This document shows positions 13,467 to 22,676 of a stretch of DNA of 64,000 nt, in pieces. The translations under genes were made by a program, and so were the position numbers. The DNA comes from an uncultured beta proteobacterium (GTDB lineage Bacteria > Pseudomonadota > Gammaproteobacteria > Burkholderiales > Burkholderiaceae_C). Positions within the stretch are counted from its first letter, which is position 1, and each line of letters begins with the position of its first letter. The DNA lies in NCBI GenBank assembly GCA_903945325.1, contig CAJAVE010000214.1, positions 1 through 64,000 of the forward strand, in the 5' to 3' direction. The notes under the pieces were generated by a model. It made no database searches. It saw only the letters and a list, made by a program, of their open reading frames with translations, and had not been told where the DNA came from.

Positions 13467-16121
13467 ATGAAACTGCTTGGGCGCTTGCTGCCTTCATCGC
13501 TGACCAACCGGGTGTTTGCGTTGTACGCGATCACCTTGCTGGTGTTGGTGGGAGGTGGGCTTGGGCTCTTTTTGAAATACCAGTTCAGCCAGCAAGTCGA
13601 GGAAACCGAGCTCGCGTCGATCATGCTGATTGAGGTGGTTGCGCAGTCGGTGCAGGACAGTGTGGTCATTGGCGACTTTGACTCGGTTCAAAAAATACTG
13701 AACAAAGGTGTTCAAGGCTCGCAGTTTTCGTCTGCCACCTTTATCGACACCAGTGGTGGGCGCGTGCGCGCCGAAAACGCGCACCGAACGCAAAAAATGG
13801 TACCTGAATGGCTGCTGCAATGGGTTCGCAAATCGCTGGATGATGTGAATCGCAACGTTTCGGTGGGCGGCAAAGACTATGGCGTCTTGCGGCTGCAGTT
13901 CGATGTTCCTTTTGTGGCCGAGCGTTTGTGGTCGCTGACCCTGCTGGCCATTGGAGGCGGTTTTTCAAGTCTGCTGATTGGCCTGGTTTTTATCCGCGTG
14001 GCGCTGGCGCGCTGGCTGGGCGGACTGGTGCTATTGCGCGAAACCGTTGAGTCTTTGGGCACCGGAGCCGCTGCGACCAAAGACCTGGTGATTGAAAACG
14101 CACCTGTCGAAATTCAAAGTCTGGTGGACATGGTGAACCGGACGGCGACGCTGGTGCGCGACCGTGAAACCACCCGACGCGCACTGGACCAGCAAAAATT
14201 CGCCCTGGACCAGCATGCCATTGTCAGCGTGGCCGATGCCAATGGAACCATTCTTTATGCCAATGAGCGCTTCTGTGCCATCAGCGGCTATACACAGTCT
14301 GAAATAGTGGGACGCAACCAGCGTGAGATTCGCTCCGGCGTCCAAGGTGATGCGTATTACGACGAGATATGGGAAACCCTGCAGACGGGCAAGGTCTGGC
14401 GTGGAGAAATCAGCAGTCGCAAGCACAGCGGCGAGTCGTACTGGGTAGACGCAACCATCGTTCCCATCCTGGCAGAGGATGGGCACTCAAACCACTACAT
14501 CACCATCCGGACCGACATTACCGCGCGCAAGCAGGCCGAGCAGGAACGCCAGTCGGCAAACAAAATTCTGTCGGCACGCACGACCCAGTTGCAAGTCACT
14601 CTGGACAATATTTCGCAGGGCGTGATGATGACCACACCGGAAGGCAGCGTTATTTTTCAGAGTCATCGGGTGATGGAACTGCTCGAAATTCCGCAGTACC
14701 TGCATGCGGCTGGCCATGCGGCGATAGTGGCTTTTCAGACCGAGCGGGGGGACTTTGGAGTCGACTTCGATTTGGTCGATGAGTTTGCACGGCCTTATTT
14801 GCGCGAGGCGGGCAAACCCGGTTCGCCGCTACCACCACCCGTCTATACACGGCGCACGTTGTCCGGACGCACGCTGGAAATCAAGTCCACTTTGCTCGCA
14901 GCGGGTGGCTTTGTGCGCACTTTCACTGATGTCACCAGCTACGTGCAAGCGCTTGCCCGCGCCGAGCAGGCGAGTATTGCCAAGGGGCAGTTTCTGGCCA
15001 ATATGAGCCACGAAATCCGTACCCCCATGAATGCGATTTTGGGCCTTCTCAATTTGCTGCAAGACACCCCGTTGAATGCAATGCAGCTGGACTTTGTCAG
15101 CAAGACCGACGGAGCAGCCCGCTCACTGCTGGGCTTGCTCAACGACATCCTGGATTTCTCCAAGGTCGAGGCGGGCAAGATGACGCTGGACCCGCGCCCC
15201 TTCCATCTGGACAAGCTGCTGAAAGATTTGACGGTGATCCTGAAGTCCACCGTAGGAGACAAGCCGGTTGCGCTGCGCTTTGACGTCGAGCCTGATGTAC
15301 CTCGGGTGCTATTGGGCGACGACATGCGCCTGCAGCAAGTGCTGATCAATCTGGGTGGCAATGCCATCAAGTTCACCAGCCAGGGGGAAGTGGTGTTGCG
15401 CGTGCGCCAGCTGGAAAGCAGTGCGACGGACGCCCTGCTGGAATTTGCCATGCGCGACAGCGGGATTGGCATAGCTCCGGAGAACCAGGCGCATATTTTT
15501 GATGGTTTTTCGCAGGCCGAGTCGTCGACCACGCGCCGGTTTGGCGGTACCGGGTTGGGTCTGTCCATTTCCAGCAGACTGGTTTCTTTGTTGGGTGGGA
15601 CTCTACAGCTCAGCAGTGTTGTCGGGCAGGGGAGCACTTTTTATTTTCAGCTGCGTTTTCCGGTGGCCAGTTTGCCGCTTTCCGAGCTGCCTGCACCGGC
15701 TGCGGGCGCTGGCGCCCCCGAGAAAGTCAGGCGATTGCAAGGGTTGCGGCTGCTGGTGGTGGAGGACAACAAGATCAACCAGATGGTGGCCAAGGGATTG
15801 TTGGCCAAAGAAGGTGCGGACATCACCATGGCCGACAACGGTGAACTGGGTGTCGCGGCGGTGGTTGCCGCCCAGCCACCTTTTGACGTGGTGTTGATGG
15901 ATGTGCAAATGCCTGTCATGGATGGCTACGCCGCAACCCGCGCTATTCGACAGGAACTGGGACTTACTTCCTTGCCCATCATTGCCATGACGGCCAACGC
16001 CATGGCCTCAGACCGGGTGGCTTGCCTGGATGCAGGTATGGACGACCACGTGGGTAAGCCATTTGAGCTGGATCACCTGGTAGCCACACTCCTGCGTCAT
16101 TGTGGCCGTGATCTGAATTAA
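13467..16121 (+). CDS. Hybrid sensor histidine kinase with PAS domains and one receiver
   Basis: Membrane sensor kinase of 884 aa. A first membrane helix lies near residues 13-34, an extracytoplasmic region of about 115 residues follows, and a second helix lies near 155-178. A linker leads to a PAS domain (about 245-355), then a second PAS-like fold starting LQVTLDNISQGVMM (about 375-495). HisKA has MSHEIRTPMNA with H515, followed by a complete ATPase and one receiver with D812. From HisKA onward the protein is strikingly similar to the first kinase, including MDVQMPVMDGYAATR and MTANAMASDR, so the two probably arose by duplication of the output module. Its stop overlaps the convergent uup stop by 4 bp. 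Confidence 0.92.
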   Translation: MKLLGRLLPSSLTNRVFALYAITLLVLVGGGLGLFLKYQFSQQVEETELASIMLIEVVAQSVQDSVVIGDFDSVQKILNKGVQGSQFSSATFIDTSGGRVRAENAHRTQKMVPEWLLQWVRKSLDDVNRNVSVGGKDYGVLRLQFDVPFVAERLWSLTLLAIGGGFSSLLIGLVFIRVALARWLGGLVLLRETVESLGTGAAATKDLVIENAPVEIQSLVDMVNRTATLVRDRETTRRALDQQKFALDQHAIVSVADANGTILYANERFCAISGYTQSEIVGRNQREIRSGVQGDAYYDEIWETLQTGKVWRGEISSRKHSGESYWVDATIVPILAEDGHSNHYITIRTDITARKQAEQERQSANKILSARTTQLQVTLDNISQGVMMTTPEGSVIFQSHRVMELLEIPQYLHAAGHAAIVAFQTERGDFGVDFDLVDEFARPYLREAGKPGSPLPPPVYTRRTLSGRTLEIKSTLLAAGGFVRTFTDVTSYVQALARAEQASIAKGQFLANMSHEIRTPMNAILGLLNLLQDTPLNAMQLDFVSKTDGAARSLLGLLNDILDFSKVEAGKMTLDPRPFHLDKLLKDLTVILKSTVGDKPVALRFDVEPDVPRVLLGDDMRLQQVLINLGGNAIKFTSQGEVVLRVRQLESSATDALLEFAMRDSGIGIAPENQAHIFDGFSQAESSTTRRFGGTGLGLSISSRLVSLLGGTLQLSSVVGQGSTFYFQLRFPVASLPLSELPAPAAGAGAPEKVRRLQGLRLLVVEDNKINQMVAKGLLAKEGADITMADNGELGVAAVVAAQPPFDVVLMDVQMPVMDGYAATRAIRQELGLTSLPIIAMTANAMASDRVACLDAGMDDHVGKPFELDHLVATLLRHCGRDLN

Positions 16122-18082
16122 ACCGGTTTGCCCAGAACTTCCCAGCGCTCCAGTGCCGCCATCAGTTCGTCGTCGATCTGAGAATTGCGGGTGGCCAATC
16201 GAAGGGCGCGCACGTTGTCGATGGAATAGAGGCTGCCGTCTGCCAGCGCGCTATTGATATCACTTTGCTCTGCCTCCAGCGCAGCAATCAGGTCGGGCAG
16301 TCCGTCCAGCTCACGCTGCTCTTTGAAGCTGAGTTTTTTCGTTTTGACAGGGGGCGGCGCGACGGGCGCCGTGGCACTGACCCGTGCCGTGGCCTGTTCC
16401 TGTTTTTGTAGCTGTTCGCGCTCGTAATTAAACGGCTTGGCCGTGGTTTTTCCCAAAGCAGCATTGATCTCGTTGGCGCGCTTGGTCTGGATCAGCCAGT
16501 CGCTTACGCCGCCTTCGTATTCGCGCCATTTGGCGTCGCCCTCAAAGGCAATCGTACTGGTGACCACGTTGTCCAGGAAGGTTCGGTCGTGGCTGACCAG
16601 GAACACCGTGCCGTCGTAGTTTTGCAGCAGGTCTTCCAGCAATTCCAGCGTGTCGATGTCCAGGTCGTTGGTCGGTTCGTCCAGCACCAGCACGTTGGCA
16701 GGGCGTGCGAACAGGCGCGCCAGCAGCAGGCGGTTGCGTTCGCCGCCGCTCAAACTGCGCACGGGCGAATTGGCGCGTGCGGGCGAGAACAAAAAGTCGC
16801 CCAGGTAGCTTTTGACGTGCTTCTTTTGGTTTCCTATCTCGATCCACTCGCTACCGGGGCTGATGAAGTCTTCCAGCGTGGCGTCCAGGTCCAGCGCGTT
16901 GCGCATCTGGTCGAAGTAGGCCACCGTCACATTCGCGCCCAGGCGCACTGTGCCCCACGGGCTGTGGCCGGGTTCGGGCTTGGGCGCGTTGGCAGGTGCC
17001 GGGTCGGGTTGGTGCTCTCCCAGAATCAGCTTGAGCAGGGTGGTTTTGCCGGCACCGTTGGGACCCAGCAGGCCGATCTTGTCGCCACGCAAAATCGTCG
17101 CGCTGAAGTTGTCGACTATTTTGCGGTCGCCAAAGCTCTTGCTCACGTGCTCCATTTCAGAGACCAGTTTGCCGCTCTTGTCGCCGCTGGACACGTCCAT
17201 GTTGACGCTACCCACAGCGTTTCGCCGCGCGGCATGCTGGGCGCGCAGCTCATCGAGGCGCACGATGCGTGCCGTGGCGCGCGTGCGGCGCGCTTCCACA
17301 CCCTTGCGAATCCAGATTTCCTCCTGCGCCAGCAGCTTGTCGGCCTTGGCGCTGATGACGGCTTCCTGCGCCAACTGTTCGGCCTTTTGTGTCAGGTAGG
17401 CCGCAAAATTGCCGGGGTAACTGAGCAGCTTGCCCCGGTCCAGTTCCACGATGCGCGTCGCCACGTTGTCCAGGAACGAGCGGTCGTGGGTGATGGTGAT
17501 GATGCTGCCCTTGAAGTCGACCAGCAGGCCTTCCAGCCATTCGATGCTGTCCAGGTCCAGGTGGTTGGTCGGCTCGTCCAGCAACAGCACGTCGGGCTGT
17601 GCCACCAGGGCCTGCGCCAGGGCAACGCGTTTCTTGGTGCCGCCGGACAGCGTGCTGACAATTGCATCCGGATTCAGATGCAGGCGCTGCAGGGTCTCGC
17701 CCACCCGCTGCTCCCAGTTCCAGCCATCCAGGGTTTCGATCTCGCTTTGCATGGCATCCAGGTCCCCATGGCCCTGGCAATACTCTTCGATCAGGCCTAT
17801 AACCCTCTCCAGACCTGCGCGAACAGCTACAAAAACCGTAGCGTCTGCGTCGAGTTGGGGTTCCTGTGCCACGTAAGAAATACGGGTGCCGCTTTGCACC
17901 TGCAGGGTGCCGTCGTCGGGTTTTTCCATGCCACCCAAAATTTTGAGCATGGAGGATTTGCCGGCGCCGTTGCGGCCGATCAGGCCCACACGCTCTTGCG
18001 TCTCCAATGAAAAATCAGCGTGATCGAGAAGCGGGACGTGCCCGAATGCCAGCTGGGCGTCAAGTAAGGTAATAAGTGCCAT
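16118..18082 (-). CDS. uup: ABC-F family ATPase Uup
   Basis: Soluble ABC-F protein (654 aa), a family that acts on ribosomes and, for Uup, is linked to DNA branch processing and transposon excision. Two ATP-binding cassettes are present: Walker A GRNGAGKSSMLK (about residues 36-47) and GPNGAGKTTLLK (about 340-351), signatures LSGGTKKRVALAQA and LSGGERNRLLLAR, and Walker B LLLDEPTNHLDL and LVLDEPTNDLDI. The linker between them is arginine-rich. The C-terminal extension (KKLSFKEQRELDGLPDLI onward) is the coiled-coil domain that distinguishes Uup from shorter ABC-F proteins. It is transcribed convergently with the hybrid kinase and divergently from the haem-type kinase. Confidence 0.95.
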   Translation of the reverse strand: MALITLLDAQLAFGHVPLLDHADFSLETQERVGLIGRNGAGKSSMLKILGGMEKPDDGTLQVQSGTRISYVAQEPQLDADATVFVAVRAGLERVIGLIEEYCQGHGDLDAMQSEIETLDGWNWEQRVGETLQRLHLNPDAIVSTLSGGTKKRVALAQALVAQPDVLLLDEPTNHLDLDSIEWLEGLLVDFKGSIITITHDRSFLDNVATRIVELDRGKLLSYPGNFAAYLTQKAEQLAQEAVISAKADKLLAQEEIWIRKGVEARRTRATARIVRLDELRAQHAARRNAVGSVNMDVSSGDKSGKLVSEMEHVSKSFGDRKIVDNFSATILRGDKIGLLGPNGAGKTTLLKLILGEHQPDPAPANAPKPEPGHSPWGTVRLGANVTVAYFDQMRNALDLDATLEDFISPGSEWIEIGNQKKHVKSYLGDFLFSPARANSPVRSLSGGERNRLLLARLFARPANVLVLDEPTNDLDIDTLELLEDLLQNYDGTVFLVSHDRTFLDNVVTSTIAFEGDAKWREYEGGVSDWLIQTKRANEINAALGKTTAKPFNYEREQLQKQEQATARVSATAPVAPPPVKTKKLSFKEQRELDGLPDLIAALEAEQSDINSALADGSLYSIDNVRALRLATRNSQIDDELMAALERWEVLGKPV

Positions 18083-18313
18083 GTGGGCAGGATTATCCCT
18101 TGCGCGTTGGATCGGCTGTGTTGTCCCTGGTGGCGCACTTCACTGCCAGCCCCAGCAGGTTGATGCAAATCAACAAACCTGAATCGACACAGTCGATTTT
18201 TTTGAATTGGCCGGGGCAATCTGACACACTGCAAAACCCGTTCGTGTCTTGCGCGGTCGGAGTAAGCTTGCACGGTTCTCTGGTAGGCTGAATCATTCGT
18301 CAAGCAGGTCAAT

Positions 18314-19894
18314 ATGGCACCAAAAGCTATTCAAGAAAGCAGCCACCTTGCAAGTGCCGTGCCCAGGCTCGTCCGGCAACGGCGCTGGTGGGTTTTGCTG
18401 TTCTTGCTCTGGGGTATTGCCGTCTGGATGGCACTGGCGACCCACATAGCGGACATACGCTCCCAGAGCATCCGCATTGCGACCGAGGGCGCCCGCAATA
18501 TGTTTCGCATGGTGGTGCTAACCCGAAGCTGGAATTCCAGTCACGGGGGTGTCTATGTACCGGTCACTCCGCAGACCCAGCCCAACCCCTACCTTGATGT
18601 GAAGCGACGCGACGTCACCACGACCGACGGACAGGCGCTGACACTGGTGAACCCCGCCTACATGACGCGGCTGATTGCCGAGATGGCCGAGTCCGATTCG
18701 GGTTCCATCTTCCGCCTTACCAGCCTTCGACCGGTTCGCCCCCAAAACGCCCCCGATGACTGGGAACGTGCGGCCCTGCTGTCGTTCGAGAACGGCAACA
18801 AGGAAACGGTTGGCGTGACTCAGGCTGGCACTTCCGGGCAACTGCGCTACATGGCCCCGCTACAGGTGCAGCAGTCCTGTATGTCCTGCCATGCCAGGCA
18901 GGGCTACAAGGTGGGTGATATACGCGGCGGTATCAGCGTGTCGCAGCGCTATGCGCCCATTGAGGCGGCAACGCATGCGGGTGTTGAGCAGGCGCAACTG
19001 ACGTATGGCTCGGTATTTCTGCTGGTAACGGCATTGGGCTGGGTATTGCTGGAGCTGCTGCGTCGGCGCTGGCTGGATCTGGATGACAAGATTTTCGAAC
19101 TACAACATACCCGTGAGGAATTGGTCCATAGCGAGAAAATGGCCTCGCTGGGACGTATGGTGGCGGGCTTTGCGCATGAAATCAACACACCGGTCGGAGT
19201 GGCCGTGGGTGCTGTTTCGCACAACGAAGGCGCACTGGACCGTATCTCGAAGATGCTCAGTCTGGAGGAAGTCAGTGAGGAAGCCTTGCAGGAGGAGTTG
19301 ACGGACTTGCGGCAAAGCAGTGCGCTGGCCATGGCCAATCTGCGCCGGGCGGCCAATCTCGTACAAAGCTTCAAACGCACCTCGATCGATCAGGCATCCG
19401 AGCACGTGCGTGCATTTGAGATGAAGGAGCTGATCAGTGACGTACTGTTCGCACTGCAAGGCATGCTCAAGCGCCTGCCGATTGCTGTCACGGTGGACTG
19501 CCCCGACGCCATGCGACTGGATGGTGTGCCCGGGCTGATTGAGCAACTACTGACCAACCTGGTGATGAATGCCGTGCAACACGCCTTCTGCGACGGGCAG
19601 CGTGCCGGCAATATTCTCATTCGCGTGCAGCGCGAAGGGACTAACATCCACCTGGAGTTTGTCGATGACGGTGTCGGTATGGACGCCGGGCAAATCGCAA
19701 GAGTTTTTGAACCGTTTTACACCACGCGTCGGGGCCAGGGAGGCTCGGGGTTGGGCTTGTATATTTGTTACACCATCGTCACTGCCCGGCTGGGCGGAAG
19801 TATCGAGTGCCATGGGCAGCCGCAGGCGGGTTGCCGGTTCGATGTACGATTTCCGGCAGAACGTGTGGAAAAAGTAGAAGAGGCCGTTCCATGA
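18314..19894 (+). CDS. Sensor histidine kinase with Tll0287-like (DUF3365) haem-type domain
   Basis: Membrane kinase of 526 aa. Helix one is near residues 23-44. A periplasmic Tll0287-like domain (about 60-225) carries CMSCH at about residues 192-196, a c-type haem attachment motif. A second helix lies near 237-257. The cytoplasmic part has KMASLGRMVAGFAHEINTPV with H288, then an ATPase domain (NLVMNAVQHAF; VDDGVGMDAGQ; GGSGLGLYI). Its stop overlaps the start of the HD-GYP regulator by 4 bp (ATGA), so the two are translationally coupled and the regulator is the probable phosphorylation target. Redox or gas sensing through haem is inferred from the CxxCH motif. Confidence 0.9.
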   Translation: MAPKAIQESSHLASAVPRLVRQRRWWVLLFLLWGIAVWMALATHIADIRSQSIRIATEGARNMFRMVVLTRSWNSSHGGVYVPVTPQTQPNPYLDVKRRDVTTTDGQALTLVNPAYMTRLIAEMAESDSGSIFRLTSLRPVRPQNAPDDWERAALLSFENGNKETVGVTQAGTSGQLRYMAPLQVQQSCMSCHARQGYKVGDIRGGISVSQRYAPIEAATHAGVEQAQLTYGSVFLLVTALGWVLLELLRRRWLDLDDKIFELQHTREELVHSEKMASLGRMVAGFAHEINTPVGVAVGAVSHNEGALDRISKMLSLEEVSEEALQEELTDLRQSSALAMANLRRAANLVQSFKRTSIDQASEHVRAFEMKELISDVLFALQGMLKRLPIAVTVDCPDAMRLDGVPGLIEQLLTNLVMNAVQHAFCDGQRAGNILIRVQREGTNIHLEFVDDGVGMDAGQIARVFEPFYTTRRGQGGSGLGLYICYTIVTARLGGSIECHGQPQAGCRFDVRFPAERVEKVEEAVP

Positions 19895-21450
19895 AACTGA
19901 TTCGTACCCGCAGCGAGCCGTTGCTGTCGACTGAAAACCCGCACGGGCCGCGCCATACCTGGAAGTTGCTGGTGGTCGATGACGAGCCGGACATGCGCGA
20001 GCTGACCCGCATCAACCTGCGGGGGTTCCGCTTTGGCGATCGGGATCTGGAGATTGTGGAGGCAGCTTCGGCCTATGAGGCGCGTGAAGTGCTGGCCCAG
20101 AACCCCGATATCGCCGTAGCACTTGTGGACGTGGTGATGGAGACTGACGATGCCGGTTTGCGTCTGGTGGAGTACATCCGCAAAGACCTGAAAAACACCA
20201 TGGTGCGGCTCATCATTCGCACCGGCCAGCCTGGCCTGGCACCCGAGCGCTATGTCATTGACCACTACGACATCGACGACTACAAAGACAAGACAGAGCT
20301 CACCGCGACCCACCTTTACACCGCCGTGCGGTCAGCGGTCAAGTCCTACCGCGATTTGCGCACCATCGACCTGAATCGGGTCGGGCTGCAGCACGTGCTG
20401 AAGTCAGCGCCTGATATTTATCGCATTACCAATCGCTCGCTGGACCAATTTTTTCAAGGTGTTTTGACGCAAATCATCGGCTTGTGCAACCTCTCGGACT
20501 CAAGTTTCATTTCGACGGTTGACGGCGTTATTGCGACCTTTGACAACCACCAGGCCAAGTTGCAGGCTGCCTCGGGTGGCCTGGCAAATGAGGACCGGTT
20601 TGACCGCATCCGCAGCCAGTGCAGCGAGGCGATCCTGACGGGGCAGATGCCTGACGGCTTGCGCAAAGATGCTTATGTGGTGCCGCTGCTGGTACAACGC
20701 ACCCCGGTGGGGTTTATCTACATCGAACCCACCCAGGACCTGGATGAGTCGGACCGCAACCTCATCAGCATGATGGCGCAGCAGTGCTCCAGCGCACTGG
20801 AGAACTTGCGCCTGCACATTGACCTGACCCAGTCTTACGACCACATGCTGGACATGCTGGCCAAGATCGCCGAGTTCAAGGACAGCACCACCGGGAGTCA
20901 CATCAACCGCATCGACCACTACACGCGCCTGGTCGCCGCCGAGTTGGGTATGCCTGAAGAAGAGGCCATCCTGTGTGGCAAGGCCAGCCGACTGCATGAC
21001 GTTGGCAAGGTGGGCATTCCCGATGCCATTTTGCGCAAACCCGGCAAACTGACGGCCGACGAATACGAAGTCGTCCGCTCACACACCCAGATCGGCGGGC
21101 GTATTCTGGCCGATGACCGCATTCTGGAAATGGCGTGTGATGTGGCTCTGCACCACCATGAGCGCTGGGATGGTTCCGGTTACCCGGAGGGGCGCCCCTC
21201 GCGTGAGTTCCACATGGTGACGCGCATCGTCAGCGTGATCGACGTGTTTGACGCGCTGGTCAGTCGGCGCCCCTACAAGGAGCCCTGGGAGCCCGAGCGG
21301 GCGGCGCAAGAGATAGAAAACGGTGCCGGTACCCAGTTTGATCCCACCGTGGTCCCGGCATTTTTGAAGTTGTACCGCAATGGCAGCTTCGACAGCATCA
21401 TTCTGGCGGCTCAACACGAGAGCAGTTTCCCCGAACCCCGGGTGCGATGA
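19891..21450 (+). CDS. Response regulator with HD-GYP c-di-GMP phosphodiesterase domain
   Basis: Product of 519 aa from the ATG at 19891. An N-terminal receiver (LLVVDDEPDMREL; phosphoacceptor D80 in LVDVVMETDD) is followed by a DUF3369-like middle domain (about 170-320) and a C-terminal HD-GYP domain. The catalytic HD is H369-D370 in SRLHDVGKVGIPDAIL and the signature HHERWDGSGYPEG is intact, so hydrolysis of cyclic di-GMP is expected. It is coupled to the upstream haem-type kinase and followed 23 bp later by a class III cyclase. Targets could include the c-di-GMP-responsive MshE ATPase encoded at 51.2 kb, although that link is inference. Confidence 0.92.
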   Translation: MKLIRTRSEPLLSTENPHGPRHTWKLLVVDDEPDMRELTRINLRGFRFGDRDLEIVEAASAYEAREVLAQNPDIAVALVDVVMETDDAGLRLVEYIRKDLKNTMVRLIIRTGQPGLAPERYVIDHYDIDDYKDKTELTATHLYTAVRSAVKSYRDLRTIDLNRVGLQHVLKSAPDIYRITNRSLDQFFQGVLTQIIGLCNLSDSSFISTVDGVIATFDNHQAKLQAASGGLANEDRFDRIRSQCSEAILTGQMPDGLRKDAYVVPLLVQRTPVGFIYIEPTQDLDESDRNLISMMAQQCSSALENLRLHIDLTQSYDHMLDMLAKIAEFKDSTTGSHINRIDHYTRLVAAELGMPEEEAILCGKASRLHDVGKVGIPDAILRKPGKLTADEYEVVRSHTQIGGRILADDRILEMACDVALHHHERWDGSGYPEGRPSREFHMVTRIVSVIDVFDALVSRRPYKEPWEPERAAQEIENGAGTQFDPTVVPAFLKLYRNGSFDSIILAAQHESSFPEPRVR

Positions 21451-21473
21451 TTCACTTCGGCTGACCCTGGACC

Positions 21474-22673
21474 ATGACGACTGCCAGATTTCCGGCACAG
21501 CCCTTCGCAGCGCGCGCCATGCGCAACTTTCTGGTTCATAGCGGGCATATCCCGCTGGTGTTACTGATTCTTGAGGCACTTCTGGCACGTCCGGGCTACT
21601 TTTTGCGCGTAGACCCCTATCTGCTGTTGCTGGCAGGCCTGGTTCAGGCTGGCGTAGCCGAGTGGCAAGCGGGGCGGTCTGCGCCCAGCGTACTGTTGTC
21701 AAACCTCCTGGGGCCAACCGTTTACACCGTGCTGGAAGTGGCCCTTGAAGGTGGTGACTTTTTCCTCCAATGGCACCATCAGGCCTACTGGGGTTTTGCA
21801 CTGGGCTTTGGCGTGATCCAGAGCATGCAGGTCCGCCTTCCACGCTGGGACGCGGCGCTGGTGCTGGCCGAGAGCGTCCTGCGTTCTGCCATACCGCTGG
21901 TGCTGTACGCCATGTTCGAGGCGCGCAGCAAAGGCGCGGCGCTGTCCGTCGAAGTGTTTTTTGGCGACCACGCACACAGCTTTCTGGTGATTGTTCTTCT
22001 GTTGCTTGGCGTGCTGCTGGGCTTTGCCGAGGTCAGCCTACGCCGTTCACTGGCCAGGGTGCACGCGTTGACGGCACAACTGCGCCAATATTCGGAATGG
22101 GCTTTGGGAAGTGGCATTTTGGACAAGGCCATCGACGACGCCAAGACGCTATCGCTCAAGCGCGTAAACCGCGCGATTGTGTTCATGGACATCCGGGGCT
22201 TCACCGCCTGGAGTGAGCAGCAAACGCCCGAAGCGGTGGTCAGCATGCTCAACGATTTTTATGCGGCGGCGGAGGCCACGTTGGGCACGGTGTCACCCAT
22301 CAAGTTGAAGTACACCGCAGACGAAGTCATGGCGGTATTTGCCGACGCACAAAGCGCCGTGCGTGCGGGCACACAGATGTTGGATGGCACCCGCACCATG
22401 CTTTCCAGCATGGGCTTGAAGGCGGGCGCCGGTGTGCATGTGGGACCGGTGGTGGAGGGTGTGCTGGGCGCACAAGGCGCCAAGGCCTATGACTTTATTG
22501 GCGACACCGTGAACACGGCACAGCGCCTGTGCGACGCAGCAGCGCCAGGCGAGGTTCTGGCGTCTGTCGAAGCGTGTGCGGCGGCTGGCATCGTGCCAAA
22601 GCAAACCCGCGACGTTGTGGCCAAAGGCAAACGTGAGCCGCTCAGGGCGGCGGTGGTGGGTGTGTCCGCATAG
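21474..22673 (+). CDS. Membrane class III adenylate/guanylate cyclase
   Basis: Product of 399 aa. The N-terminal ~195 residues are strongly hydrophobic with several predicted membrane helices. The C-terminal catalytic domain has the two metal-binding aspartates, D239 in FMDIRGFTAWSEQ and D283 in KLKYTADEVMAVF, and the conserved GVHVGPVVEGVLGA and FIGDTVNTAQRL blocks. The lysine before the second aspartate (KLKY) favours ATP over GTP as substrate. It is the third gene of the haem kinase/HD-GYP cluster, so cAMP and c-di-GMP signalling may be linked here. The stop is 3 bp from the convergent mmsA stop. Confidence 0.9.
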   Translation: MTTARFPAQPFAARAMRNFLVHSGHIPLVLLILEALLARPGYFLRVDPYLLLLAGLVQAGVAEWQAGRSAPSVLLSNLLGPTVYTVLEVALEGGDFFLQWHHQAYWGFALGFGVIQSMQVRLPRWDAALVLAESVLRSAIPLVLYAMFEARSKGAALSVEVFFGDHAHSFLVIVLLLLGVLLGFAEVSLRRSLARVHALTAQLRQYSEWALGSGILDKAIDDAKTLSLKRVNRAIVFMDIRGFTAWSEQQTPEAVVSMLNDFYAAAEATLGTVSPIKLKYTADEVMAVFADAQSAVRAGTQMLDGTRTMLSSMGLKAGAGVHVGPVVEGVLGAQGAKAYDFIGDTVNTAQRLCDAAAPGEVLASVEACAAAGIVPKQTRDVVAKGKREPLRAAVVGVSA

Positions 22674-22676
22674 TGA

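Noticed and set aside
16589-18010. Plus-strand frame of 473 codons opposite uup
   Set aside because: uup has both ABC cassettes intact on the minus strand; this frame has no domains.
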